Below, piece by piece: positions 1 to 12,423 of a DNA stretch of 64,000 nucleotides. A model generated the notes under the pieces. The model was not told where the DNA came from and did not search any database. It saw only the letters and a program-made list of their open reading frames with translations. Location: assembly GCF_001625305.1 (NCBI RefSeq), contig NW_017803854.1, forward strand, positions 1,883,204 through 1,947,203, written 5' to 3'. The DNA comes from Branchiostoma belcheri. Taxonomy: Eukaryota > Chordata > Leptocardii > Amphioxiformes > Branchiostomatidae. The translations under genes and the position numbers were made by a program. How positions within the stretch are numbered: position 1 is the first letter of the stretch; each line of letters opens with the position of its first letter.

Positions 1-130
1 GCCTCTTAGTGTCACTGAATCAAGATAGTGGATGCCGACGTCTGACCATTTCCAAAATTATATCCAGTTGCTTGAGTAACTGTTTTTTTTTGGCGTATCT
101 TATTACCTGAATGTCTAACTTTCACCGAAC

Positions 131-270
131 ATGGGGTCGTGTGGCGTAGCGGCAGAGTGCTCGACTCGGAATCAAGAGGTCCCGGGTTTGAGTCCTGACA
201 TGTCACCGATCTTGTGCTCTTGGGAAAGGCACTTTACACGACTTTTCTCACTTCGCTCAGGTGAAAATGA
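131..270 (+). mobile_element. tRNA-derived SINE fragment
   Basis: A tRNA-like head (A-box-like GTGGCGTAGCGGCAGAGTG and B-box-like GGGTTTGAGTCC) is followed by the block CTTGGGAAAGGCACTTTACACGA, shown here as two parts: CTTGGGAAAGGC and ACTTTACACGA. The same head-plus-block structure recurs at 29161-29270. It sits in an intron of the ApeC gene or just upstream of the first visible exon. Confidence 0.7.
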
Positions 271-422
271 GTATTGTACTGTCCCCTGTGTTGGTGGCGG
301 CATTAATGTAAGTTGAAAAAACTTGAGTGTGCCGTCACCACGTCTTGTGATTAGATGTTAGAATATGTATTTAAAAAACCTTCACCGACGTCGTATTGTT
401 CATCATTTGTCGTTCATCACAG

Positions 423-3400
423 GCGCTGAACAACATGCACGACATGGTGACGGGGAGCACGACGGTGTTTGACGGGACGTCAATCATTGAAACATTGGAC
501 GCCATCCTGAGGCAGCAAAACCATCCGAGTGCCACGGAGAAGGTAGATAAGTACAGTTTTGTTTTTACATAATTCATATTAATCTACCTTAACCAATCTG
601 TTTATTGGTTTATTTGATTTTTCACACAGGGAAACGGAGGGCAAAACAGGTGCATGCGCACCTTTACAAGTTGCCCTCCCCCATACAAGAAACACATGTA
701 CAACATCAAAATTTATATACTATTTAGTCATTAATGATTAATTCATGGATACGTTGTAGACAGCAACTCTTTGAACGTGACGTCTGAGACACGTGACCGT
801 AGTGGCGGTTCATACACGCCAGATAACTTGTGTCGCCCCCCGTCTCTGTTCAGGCTAGGTCTGTGAAGTCTAATGTAGCTCTGTTTCATAATGAATTGTA
901 CCAACACAGATGGAGTTTCATTCTAACATAACTTCTCTTTGATTTTATTCAGCTGAAGAGCATCTCTGAATACATCATTGACCTGCAACTCTCCGGGTAC
1001 GTTGCCTGGATCCTGGCGCTGAAGCAGAATGCTGACATGGGCCAGGCTGACGAAGTTATGAAAAGATCGTACAGCAAGCTGAGTGAACAGAACTGCTTCA
1101 TTGCTCGTTTCTTCTACGGTGAGTAAATTTGTCATGAAATGTTCGTCTGTGTTCGGTATAGTAATCATTATAGTAAGATATTGAACTTTATTCCAACACA
1201 AAGATTACACAGAGATAAAATTTTCAAAGACCACTGTTAGCGACCTCTTTGAGTATCATTATCACATATCTCAAAAAGACTCTTTTCTTCAACACGCCTG
1301 CACTGACATTGTTTTTATTTTTATTTTCATATAAATTAGAGTGGCCGACAGGCACGTACGGCCTCCCTAAGGCTTCCAGTGGGTGTCCTGCCGGCTTCAG
1401 TGATGGTCAGTACGAGTTCAGGGGACAGGTTAACAGTTTCAGCTGGACAGGTCAGCTGTATTTAGCCGGCAGTCTCTCCAACAACAAAGTACAGCAGGGG
1501 GTCTGCATGAAGGTTGTATTACATCAATACTAGTAATTAGCACTTAACAATTCAACTTTATAATATATGTTTAATCTATTTGTACCTGTGATACCTGTTT
1601 TTGTGTTTAAAGTAAAAAGCTTTGTGTTGGTATCATATATAACGATAAAAGATTCGGGATAATAATTAAAGATTTTCTTTTCTTTATCCAACACAAACAT
1701 CTATTATTTGACATCTGGCCTCCAATGCACTTTTATTTCTCTATGCTGATTTGTTTCAAGTTTGTCATAATTTCAACATAATTTTGTATATTTTATTCAT
1801 TATCATTATTGCTAAAAGTAATTATTATTATTATGTTACATGTATTATTATTTGATATTTTATTTTATGTTGGACTCCAGGAAGAATAGTATGGAATTAA
1901 CCATACTAATGGAGATCTTAATAAACAAAATCAGGGCAATTGTTTGCTGGCAAAGACACAAGTGTAATCCTCTTACTTTGGTTTTCCAGACGACTTCCAG
2001 CGACAGCGAGGACAACTGGCCAAAAGGGAGCTACTGCATCCTAAAGTATGGGAACTGTCCAGCCGGTACGTGTATCAGCAAGCTTTTATCATCGTAGTTC
2101 GCAAACTTTATCATGCCTGGTACAAGAATACAGTTATATATTTATATTTACATTATATCTATATTGTATTCATATTATATCTATATTATATCTATATTAT
2201 ATCTATATTATATTTATATTATAGTCATATTATAATTATATTACATTTATATTATATTTATGCTACATTTATGTTATAGTTATATCATGGTTATATCATA
2301 ATTATATATAGTTATAAATAGTTTTATTATAGTTATATCATAGTTATATTATAGTTTTATGTAGCTATATTGTAGTTATATTATAGTTATATATAGTTAT
2401 ATTATAGTTATATTATAGTTATATTATAGTTATATTATAGTTACATATAGTTAGATTCATTCATGTCCAATATTGTCCAAGATTTTGTATAAATCGATCA
2501 TGAAATACATGTCTTTATCATCTTCAGGCTTCAGCCCGGGTGTGCTGGGCTTTCCCGGGGGGACCCAGACCGGAGTTGTTGCTGACGGAAGCGCGGAGTT
2601 TAACAGCACAGAGGTGGAGTACTGCTGCCGGGAGGACGGGTTTGCCTCCTACCCCATCCGCCTGCCCTCCAGACCTCCCTTCTACCTGCTCAGGCGTGAC
2701 ATGCGTGAAGGAGAGTGCCAGCAGGTACGTATACGTATACATACACCAGGTATCCAGTCTATCGACTTTACTCAGGGTGCCAAACTAGTATCGGCATTTG
2801 GGCCAACCCCAGTAATTTCTATCAAAGCTAGCAGGAATCAACGAATTCTGCAAATCACTCAGCTCCATATCTTCAAGTGGTCTCTGCTATGTGTAAAGTT
2901 TTGTTGAGTTGCATCCGCGGATCCAGAAATTTGTGAACGGGGGGGCGCACCACCTGACGTGGCCGAAGGCCACGTAAGCGCTGCGCGTCAGCGCTGCGCG
3001 GGGGGAGAGTACGAGAGGGGGGAAGCCCCCCTCTCGTTGGGGGGGTTTGCGGGGCCTCCCCCAGAAAATTTTAAAAATTGAGAGTCTCTCTGGTGCATTT
3101 TAGAGTCATTTCTGAGCAAAAAAAAACAACGAACTAATGCTGATGTTTTCGATACATTCATGTGCCTGTCGGTACATTTTACGACTGAGAAAATAGAATA
3201 TTGCGATTGCATCTATGTTTGGGACGACTTAATTTCACGGAACGGGGCAAATAAAGAGTTCGCGATGGATTTTAGTTAGCGAAAAAAAGAACCAAATACA
3301 AAAGGAAATGCCGCCTCTTTATAGACCGGATCACTTAAATCATTTTCCGATCGCGAGGAACGCTCGGTCACAACATCGCAGCACTCAAATACACTAACGG

Positions 3401-4604
3401 ATAACACTTATAACATATGAAGTAACGGCCGTGGAGAGACGGAGCGCCGCGGCAAATTTCCGTCTCGTAAACGGTCGTCGCCTTTCCGAACGGTCGTCGC
3501 CTTTTCTCAGAACGGTCGTCGCCTTTCGGAGCGGTCGTCGCCATTTCCAACACGCACCCTTACTCTTAAATTTCCCCAGGCACCTAGTTAATTGTTCAAA
3601 GTGCTAATTGACAGCTTTAATTTTCACATAATTGAATGCCAAATTGCCCCCAAAATTGTCGCTTTGGACCTGAACACTTGGTTGATGAATTGTGTATTTT
3701 TTTTTGGCCAAAATCCTGCCTGCCAAAAACACACAGAATGATTGGGACCCTCAAGTAGATAATTAATTGGATTAAAGTTTTCCCGCCAAAAAACTTAGTA
3801 TATGGGGATTCTGACCTTTGACCTTTCCTCCCTCCCTCTTTCTCTGAACACTTAGCCACCACACTTAAACCAAGTCACACTGTTCCAATGCTTTGGACCT
3901 TTTACACTTACATGTAACTTCTCGAAACACTTTGTGACACTCGTGCTATGTCAGACCAATCTTCCGAAACACTTAGTTACTTGAGTGAGACTTTTCTGCC
4001 AGAATGATTGTCACTCTACTTGTCAGTCAATGCACAGAAGTTTGCTCCCCTGAACTGTTGATACATACGAAGAAAAGATTACCTTACGTTTTGTTTTTGC
4101 TCTGTTTCCTCTTCTTCTTCTCCAACGAAATAAGGTCAATGACCTGAACCAGATATCTGTCACCATGGTAACTGGTGTTGGGTTACATCATGTTGCTTTT
4201 TTATTGCAGGAGGCATTTGCGACTATATATATGTTTGAGTAACAATTAGCAGAGCAGAACATATGCGAAGGTAAACATTATGCATTTGCTTTGCAAATGT
4301 TACCTTTCTTCTTATATTATATATCCCTCTATATATGTCCCTCTAGGTTGATGGAGCAACTGTCCGTGAGGGCTGGGTTGAGTACAGGGGAAACGGGTAC
4401 CGTGATGGCATGACTCCTGACGATCATGGTGACGACAACAGCCACACGCTCTACTACTGCTTCTACAGCGTCCCCGGTCCCGCCACTGACGCCCCGAGTA
4501 CACGGGTCATCTCAGCTGCCGAGCCGATACACACAGCCAATGTCGTCAACTTTGGTACATGTGTGATCATCAGCTTTGTACCTGCACTATGGGCTCTGTT
4601 GTAG
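423..4604 (+). CDS. ApeC-domain (apextrin-like) protein, 3' part, GPI-like tail
   Basis: Six exons join in consistent phase with GT/AG borders: 423-542, 953-1118, 1340-1512, 1990-2065, 2528-2724 and 4347-4604 (stop TAG 4602-4604), about 329 residues. The 5' end with any signal peptide lies outside the window. The first two exons look helical and I do not recognise them. The ApeC domain fills exons 3-6: it opens with EWPTGTYGLPKASSGCP, then has GVCMK, WPKGSYCILKYGNCPAG, VEYCCREDG and a late YYCFY, which is the family's usual order of Trp/Gly/Pro blocks and cysteines. The protein ends in a short hydrophobic stretch (CVIISFVPALWALL) with nothing after it, as in a GPI-attachment signal; this is inference. 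Amphioxus ApeC proteins are known to bind bacterial peptidoglycan or muramyl dipeptide; that role is family knowledge and is not shown here. Confidence 0.88.
2130..2450 (+). repeat. AT-rich minisatellite in an ApeC intron
   Basis: Short-period TATATTATAGT-like and TATCTATATTA-like repeats fill most of the intron between exons 1990-2065 and 2528-2724. Confidence 0.85.
2928..3560. repeat. GC-rich repeats in the last ApeC intron
   Basis: GTGGCCGAAGGCCAC and AGCGCTGCGCGTCAGCGCT at about 2958-3000 and GGGGGGAAGCCCCCCTCTCG at about 3016 are short palindromes in a G-rich stretch. At 3470-3550 there are four copies of AACGGTCGTCGCCTTTC at ~17-26-bp spacing. It is probably the remains of a transposon; no coding sequence was seen. 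Confidence 0.5.
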
Positions 4605-5173
4605 ACTATGCAGTGCCAAAAGAGAATCATATTATAATGATAATCAGACCACAAAACACAAAACGTTTTTTTGACAGAATCTGTTCCTTGGCTAAGTCAT
4701 TTTTGTCGAAGAAAGATAAAACGGATTCTTTCTATAAGAAGTAAACTATCATTTCCTTCTTTAGAAAATGTGTCAAACTCCATGAAATGGTAGATCTATC
4801 GATGTAACAATTCTTTTTATTCCTATATCAATCATATTTCTTCGATGCAAAATTTAAATCATGATATGCATGATGTTCAAATTCCTCTGCAACATAGCCA
4901 ATGGCGCAGTTAAACCAATGTTCCAACGGTCTCACAATTTTCGAGATCGAGAAATAAGTGAAACCCTTTGTAACTTTGTAACTGTATGTTTAGTGGTTTA
5001 AAATCGCACAAGATAAACATGTTGTATTTTCCTGATAGTACAATAACATGTGGTGCATTTAAATGATAGTGCATATTATTTAATTCATCACACATAAATG
5101 TATTTTTCGTGAGGAAGAGTGTGAATATTATACCTTTTCTGTTGTTGTTGTAAAACGTGTAGTACTACATATT

Positions 5174-5851
5174 CATGGGTTCACCACACCACGAAGTGGT
5201 GGTGAACCCATATTGCTTTTTCTGATGTTTCTTCTTCTCCTTCTCCTTCTCCTGCCATTTTTTAAATGGATTCAGCTTCTTCATTTTAGGGCCCAAGGTC
5301 CTGAAATTTGGTATGGAGGTACAGTGGGCAAATACCCCTAGGCGTTTTTTAAATTATTGTGATACAGGCTTTTAGAATGGTTTTATTTGAGTTTTTGGCT
5401 GTGTTATAGCAAATGTATTACTGTGTTAGTGTGCCTTGTTTACCACGTTTTGGGCATGAGTCATCACAATGGAATGCAGGGCATCAACCAATAGGCATGC
5501 AGCTTTCCTCTATACTTCTTGCTGATTGGCTGTTGGGATTTAACTTGATTAACACCTGCACAGAGCATTTCCATACTGACAGTATGTCTTTATTCAAGTG
5601 TTTTGGTAGGTATTTCAAGCTTTTCTGCTCCAGCATTGGAATGCGGGGCATGGACGTTTTTTTTTTATTTTGAAAATCAACAGTTTGCATTATGCAATTA
5701 AAAATCCTAACCAATAAAGTAGGGAATAGCTATCCAACTGTTGTTTTAGTTGTATTTTACTTCATATTGTAGTTATATCAATGTAAATCATTGTTTTCCC
5801 TTGTGTTTCTCATTCTTTCCCTGCCATGTCGTAAAATGTGGTGAACCCATC
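5174..5851. mobile_element. Hairpin-ended repeat element
   Basis: The left end is a perfect hairpin (5175-5211: ATGGGTTCACCAC...GTGGTGAACCCAT) followed by TTGCTTTTTCTGATG and a CTT-rich stretch. The same GTGGTGAACCCAT closes the element at 5838-5850. No coding sequence was found. The architecture suggests a mobile element of unrecognised class. Confidence 0.5.
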
Positions 5852-6112
5852 GCTGTATTTGCTCCAAAGCAAATATTGGCCTTTCTAGTTTGATTGGCGT
5901 TTACTGTGTGATAGTCACTAAACCGTTTGAAGTGTTCTATAGATGTTCGATGGCTTGTCAGTAATACAGTTCCATACGATTTCAGAAAGGAGGGGGAACC
6001 GTCATAGTACTCATACAATTTTCATTGCTGTATGCGTGTCAGTATCAAAGAAGTCATTTTTTTCATCTTGATGACCGACGAATTCGTTGAAAATGTACAT
6101 ATGTGTGTTACT

Positions 6113-6150
6113 TGTTTGTTTGTTTGTTTGTTTGTTTGTTTGTTTGTTTA
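6113..6150 (+). repeat. (GTTT)n microsatellite
   Basis: About nine tandem GTTT units lie in the intergenic sequence between the ApeC and LRR genes. Confidence 0.95.
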
Positions 6151-7751
6151 AAGAGCCTAAGAATGTTGTAATCTGGAACTGTAAAGTGTTCGGACACTGA
6201 GGCATAATTTTAGGGGGAAATGAACTTGACTGTTGAGAAGGACAATGTTAATCATGAAAAAATAACCTCCATCAGATACAGAATATGATATTTGAGAATT
6301 TGACTATACAACATTTGATATACAGAACTGACAGGCGTATTCAAACACTTCATGGTGATATGTAACTGTGCACTGTGATTAGTCTATTACAATCTAGTAA
6401 AGAGAGAAAAACTGTTATTTAGTGGTTGCTTGTATACTACAGGTAATCACAGTATCATACATACAGGTATCCAAGACTTTAAAATGACGATAAAATGAAA
6501 TAAAGTCATAATTCTGGGCTGTTCATGTTTGTCAGTGACGATCCTTGCCTGTTTTCAATTGCTATACATACTATACTAGCATGGTTGGACACAGTATAAC
6601 TGCCTTTATAGTTTATTTTTTATCGAAAGCTATAAAATCTTAAAATGTTTTTTTTTTTCTTTTTTTTTGTGGGTATAACGATTAACCGTCTCGGCTACTG
6701 GGTCGCGTCTCAATCAGTCTGGTAAAAAAAAACGACATACCGCCGGGCCATGATACTCGATTGCTCTTCTTTTTAATCATAATACGGGGACAGGGTCTTC
6801 TGCATAACAGGGCATCACCGTACCGTGGCCGACAGGTACAACGTATTGTAACGGTGTAGCATCTAGGCGGATTCTTACAATGTAACGTTATATTAGCATC
6901 AGAAAATAACACCTACTGACTACTACTACAGACCATGTGGACACATGTTCTTTACTTTCTGACCCTAGTTAATATAAATAGTCAGAATTCCTAGATGCTT
7001 TACTTCTCGAACAGTGCTACAATATGTTGTACCTACCAGCCACCGTACTCTGGTCAGTAACTTATACCGGCAGGTCCTTCGTACATAAAGATTGTATTGC
7101 TCTTCTTTTTAATCACGGGAGCAGAGATATCTGCACAACAAGACACCATCGTATCTATGGATACATTGCGACGCAGATATTAGTCTGAGCTGGGGCATAA
7201 ATTAAGGGATTTGAGGGTATAGACGACAGTGTTGGTTTTGTTTTCTTGACTGTCGGTAACGTAAAGAAGGTTAGTCCTTATAGTGAAGAGAGCTCGCTGA
7301 ATGATTCGGACATTTTAAAGACGGAAGTGTCGACAACTAATAGCATGCGCTCAGAAAGGACGATGGAGAGTCCAGTTTATTTTCTTTCATGAATAAGCCA
7401 TTTGAAACGTTCTCTCGCTAAATCTAGCTGTTTAGAGTCGGAAGCGGTTACTACGCATCTATCAAGAGAGAAAACTACCACAGGAAGGTCCGACGACTAG
7501 GCAGAGTCAGAACTGCCGAGAAACTTCGCCGCTTCAGATTGGGAGAAATCAGCACCTGTATTTCAGGTAAAATATATCTCCACAAACAATCTTCCTAGAC
7601 AATAGACTTCCCTTCTCAAAATTTTCCTTTCTTGGGGAAGAAGACAAAGACTTTGCATTCACTGAAGGGATCAGTATCGAGTTCAGATACTTTATAGAAC
7701 AAACAACTGTGTCAAAACCTTAAAGGTATATAAAACTTTAGTAGGAACTGG

Positions 7752-10433
7752 ATGCAAAAAATGTTCACGACGAAGTCGAAATTTCCGTGTAAATCTGCCG
7801 TTTTGACAGTTCTCATCTTGTCCACGGTATCCGGTCTCATGGCAGACCACACCTGCTTTCCTACATGCGAAAGAAAACCGTGGAGGCTGAACGAATGTCA
7901 GGCCATTCGTTTACTTCAAAGGGAGAGAGAGGAGAGTCCTCCTCATCCGTTAGACAGAAAGCCGTGCCTTGTGTGTCACAACGGCCCCAGGTATCCCTTA
8001 GAAACAGCAGAGAGCCACGCAGACAAGTGTTTCCCTGGCGAGGGCCGTCTCGTAGTGAAAGGTTTTCAGTTTGGAATGTTATCGTTCCAAAAACTAGCTC
8101 TGATCGACCCTTCGCGCCTCGACATTTTATTCCTTTTTGATGCGGGAATAACTGAATTGGAAACTGGCACGTTCAAAGACTTTGCAAAGCTGAAATTTTT
8201 GTATTTAGATCATAATCTTTTGAGGCACGTACCGCAAAACTGGTACAGCGGTCCACATTCAAGGGGAGAAAACGATCTGAGGCATCTCTCACTTCGTGAA
8301 AACGCGATTTCCAGTTTAGAACCGCGATGCTTTCAAAATCTGGACAAACTTGAGTCTCTAGGTTTATGGTACAACGCGTTGCGAGAAGTACAACGTCAGT
8401 GGTGGGTCGGACTCGCCGCACTAAAAACACTTCTCCTTGCCTATAACAAGATTGAAACGATTCCGTCCAAAGCGTTTGAGCCTTTAACTAACCTAAAGCT
8501 TCTTGACTTAATCCATAACGATCTAGTCCGTCTGAACGAGGAAACGTTTTTGAAAAGTCATGCCATAGCTACTGTCGTACTCGGTGGGAATCATCTCGTC
8601 TCAACCTCTGGTTCTTTGCAAAACATGGCGTGGAAACTTGTACGGGAAAGCTGTGCGCAAAACGCAAAACAGCTGATACGTTTGGAGGCAGTCGGCACAG
8701 TTCTAGTCATGAATTATGAATCTACGGAAAGCAGGTTTACCATAGATTGGTCTAGCGAGCCGAAAAGCAAAAATGACTATCCGAAGGCGTGTGGTCGATT
8801 AGAATCTCGGCTTGGCCATTTTAAGCCGTATCCTCCTTTCGTCATCATAGTCAAGAATGGTACAGAATATTCAAATGAGTCTTTTTCAACTCTGTGTTCA
8901 AACGCATGGGAAGAATCTGGTGGTTTGCGTTTATTGTTAGAAGGGACATCTAACGTTACTCTTCACGTCTCTGCTTTTGAGGCACGTAAAAATCCAGGCG
9001 CCAGCAAAGAGGAGGGTGTTAGCGTAGTCGTGAACAAATCAAACCAAACAGGTGGCGGAAGGATACATTCTGGGTCAAAAGTGAACTGCCTGGCTCTCGT
9101 CCATGACGACAGAAAAGTCTCTTTCTTCAGCGTGTCCGCGACAAGGCAAGCAGATGACACGAAATGTTTTGAAGGGGACGTTGTGACAACGGTGTACGAA
9201 ACGACATTTTCACTTTAACGAATTCGAAAACAAGGAAATGCTACGCGAATGTAACTGGTTTTAATAACACCCATCACGGAGTGAGTAGCATTAGATCAGA
9301 AAACGTAACAGCTTTCTTTTCAACAAATGCGGGGCTGACCAAAATATCACTGGACAATGCAACAGCCGGTGTGCCGGTATCTTCCCTCACACAGAGTAGT
9401 GACGTGACTCCTGAATTTTCGTACGTTTCAAATCTGTGGATTCTCCCGATATTGATGCCTGTCGGCACAGCTCTGGTTGTCGCTCTGTTGTTGTGTTACG
9501 GAAAGAGAAGGAGAAATAGCGGAAATCGCGACCAAAATAGAGGCCGAAACAACGCATTTCAAGGTGCACAGAACAACGGCAGTGTCCCTGCAGGAATTCC
9601 TCTATCTAACATCAACACACTTTTACAGAGTAATCCGATGTACAGCCGTGATGCACAAGACACTCCCCGGACAGAGACAGAGAATATTCGCGATCCCGGT
9701 CAAGCAGATGGCAACAGCTACAACCAAATAAACGAGGATGAAGTGTACGATCCATCTCCACACCACTACAGCAATGATTATGATGAAACTACAGGCCAAG
9801 CCTCGCACACAGCTACAACAAATAGAAGAAGAAACCAAAGAAACGAGGATGAAGTCTACGATCCATCTCCACACTACTACAGCAATGACAAAGAAACTCC
9901 AGGACAAGCCTCGCACGTACCTATTTCCAACACCTACAACCAAATAAATGAGGATGAAGTGTACGATCCAATCTCCACACCACTACAGCAATGACAAGAA
10001 CTTCAAGACAAACCTCGCACGTACCTATTTCCAACACCTACAACCAAATAAATGAGGAAGAGGTTTATGATCCATCCCCACACCACTACAGCAATGACCA
10101 CGAAACTTTAGGACAAGTCTCGCAAACAGACAAGACAGACAGACAGACAGACAGATAAATGAGCTATACGACCCTTCGCGACACAGCTACAGCATTGATC
10201 ATGATGAAAATTCAGGGGAAGCCTTGCACACAGCTACAGCAAATAGCTACAACCAAATGAACGAGAATGAAGTTTACAATCCATCGCCACACTACTACAA
10301 CAATGACCGTGAAACTTCAGAGCAAGGCCCGAACACAGCTACGACGAACACCTACAACCAAATAAACGAGGATGAGCTATACGACTCAACGGGACACAAG
10401 TACTGTGAAGTAAAAGATTACGAAACCCGTTAA
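7752..10433 (+). CDS. Single-pass LRR receptor with repeat-built cytoplasmic tail; frame broken
   Basis: The first reading frame (7752-9218, 488 aa) starts with a signal peptide (hydrophobic core about residues 15-30). A Cys-rich N-terminal region follows (CFPTCE, CLVCHNG), then about five or six leucine-rich repeats (roughly residues 110-270, LxxLxLxxN type), then a C-terminal ectodomain with several N-glycosylation sites. It stops at 9216-9218, but the -1 frame is open from 9182 and continues smoothly (more Asn-X-Thr sites) into a transmembrane segment at about 9419-9520 (WILPILMPVGTALVVALLL, then KRRR) and a tail. One missing base near the T run at 9206-9210 would explain the break. The tail repeats YNQINEDEVYDPSPHHYSND-like units; further small lesions interrupt it at 9969-10165. 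The last unit is open to TAA at 10431-10433. Likely a cell-surface recognition receptor; ligand unknown. No introns are seen within the coding part. A donor-like GTAAAA at 7568 may mark a 5' UTR exon. Confidence 0.75.
9717..10433 (+). repeat. About 7 tandem ~105-bp units encoding the receptor tail
   Basis: Each unit encodes a variant of Y-N-Q-I-N-E-D-E-V-Y-D-P-S-P-H-H-Y-S-N-D followed by a Gln/Ala/Ser/Thr linker. Units begin near 9717, 9826, 9931, 10035, 10150, 10241 and 10350. Unit 2 has lost the first tyrosine (RNQRNEDEVYD), and unit 7 diverges after ELYD. Most units thus present three tyrosines: YNQI, YDPS and YSND. A (GACA)n tract at about 10125-10155 replaces the start of unit 5. Confidence 0.85.
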
Positions 10434-10923
10434 AACGCATTAATGATGCATCTAAACATCCCCCAGATCTTCAAGTTCACCCCATTGCCCTTTTGATCTC
10501 CCGTTCTTTTGCCTGTCACTCTTTCTCCTACCCACGTGCTGTCAACCTACTCTTAAAGGAAGAGCCAATCGCGCCGATTCAGCTGTACTTTTAACTAGGC
10601 CATCCGTTTGTAATACTGCTTAAATAAGCCCCATTTCAATTTTCATTTACGTGTATATTAATAATACGGAAATTGATGTACTGCAATGTTATAAATTCTT
10701 TGTAAAAAGCTGTAAATATAGCATGAAATCTGAAACGTATTCTGACGTATGCTTATATTGTACCTGTAAATCGTTGGTCTATTTAGCGTTTATGCGTTTT
10801 TGTGTTCTTTGAAGTACACATTATATATCTATATGTTCTGTATACATATCAATGTTCTGCATATTATAGCTCGTGTATGTAATGAAATCAATTCCAACTT
10901 TTGTACAATGTCATTGAAAGATC

Positions 10924-10929
10924 AATAAA
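10924..10929 (+). terminator. Poly(A) signal AATAAA of the LRR receptor gene
   Basis: AATAAA lies about 490 bp after the last in-frame stop of the receptor (10433), in AT-rich 3' UTR-like sequence. No other gene on this strand could use it. Confidence 0.6.
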
Positions 10930-11319
10930 CGTTATTTGGTAAACTATATGGTCAGGCTTTGTCTTTGGATTGTTAACAAAACAAAACAATAGTTTCGATA
11001 CTATATTTAGTATCCAATATAACGAGAAGTAAAAACATCGAATGTCTTATTGTCATGACAAGAGACGTCATGTTGCCATGGTAGCAGCCACCATATTGCC
11101 ATAGTAGCAGACCTCATGTTTCCTACAAGCAGACGCCAGGTTATCTCAATTACAGTTCATATAGTGCCTGATCTTTTGCTGAACAATCGACAAAAAAAAT
11201 CAACAGTAGGTCAGGCACTGAAACTGGCTGCACTGGGAGCCTATATGGGATTAGGTGTTGTGGTCAATTGTGCGGAGGGCATTTAAAGGTAACGACGCTA
11301 AAGTAAACAGCGTCAAAAG

Positions 11320-11466
11320 TGAAAGTTCTCCGGAGGGGAGGAAAGTCGTCCAAGCAGAGAAACAACAGACCCTTCCTGGGCGACGCAACATCGCTTAAAG
11401 GTACATCGTGAAACCGCGGGGACTGGGAACGCAACGTTGAGCCAACTAGCTTCTTGTAACTTGGAG
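11320..11466 (+). other. Possible non-coding first exon of the lipase gene
   Basis: A GC-richer stretch ends in a strong donor-like GGAG|GTAAGT at about 11466. A matching acceptor-like TAATCACAG lies near 15984, about 45 bp before the lipase ATG at 16031. If they are joined, the LINE and the 12.4-kb foldback would sit in a 5' UTR intron. No coding potential was recognised. This is a guess from splice signals alone. Confidence 0.25.
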
Positions 11467-12423
11467 GTAAGTTTTAGATTTTCGTTCACGAAGTTATTTT
11501 GTTGGCGCTTTCAATGTGTCAAGGCATGTACAGAGTTTAAACAACTCCCAAAGTGGTTTGGCTCGGCAATTTTGGGCCTACTACGAAATATTTGCAATGC
11601 TAAATGTATAGTAACCCGACAGTACTTTTACAAGGGGCGCTCGATACGTTCAAAGCCTCTCCCCAAAACAAGGAGCGCTCAAATCATGGCGATGATCACG
11701 TAGTTTAAAGGTGACGCCGTGTTTTTGAAAATAAAAAAAGTAAGGAGAGAAGCATGGCAACATCATCGACATTTGAGCAGCGGTGTGAGGTGTGAGCATC
11801 AATAAACGTCAGGGATCTCCACCCGGCGTATTTTCTTGATCCACTTCGCTTCATTCCGGTTAAGGATTCACATCAGACATTTTTGACAACGTCTTCGTAG
11901 ATTCCATGACAAGACGCCCGCCCCAATTGTAGGCAAAAACAGCTCTGATCGCAGCTTTTCACTTACCTACTGATTTGCTTTTGAATTCAAAAGAGCTTCG
12001 TCTGCAAAGTAATGAACACAAGGATTTGAATTATGGTGGATGTTCATTAAAGGCCTTGCGCTCATACTCAGTACTTATGTCCCGAAATTTGAGTTGCGCA
12101 CTTGTTTGTAGGTGAGGTGAGCATGACGTCGAGACCTCATTGCACGCCCCCCGTTAAGTTGCCTTGAAACGTATGGTATGTGTATATAGAAAAAGTCAAA
12201 TTTGTTTGAGGAGTGAGCTTGTTGTTGTAGGTTTCTGGCATGTCTTTTTGAAGACAGCTCAGCGTTTAACTCAAGCAAATACCGTGCCGTGGAGACGTGC
12301 GAAGATTGCACAGTGCTTTAAATATTGTTTACAGCGTTACTTGGCCGTGCTTTCTCGGCGAAGCATGTATACGTGATGTTTCTATGGCAGCGGACAAACA
12401 TGAAGACGTAAGACCCGTCGCTA

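Larger units (their letters stand above)
4605..7560. other. Intergenic region
   Basis: Apart from the hairpin-ended element and the (GTTT)n tract, I see no coding sequence or RNA gene. The part after about 7,200 is probably promoter and 5' UTR of the LRR receptor. Confidence 0.5.
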
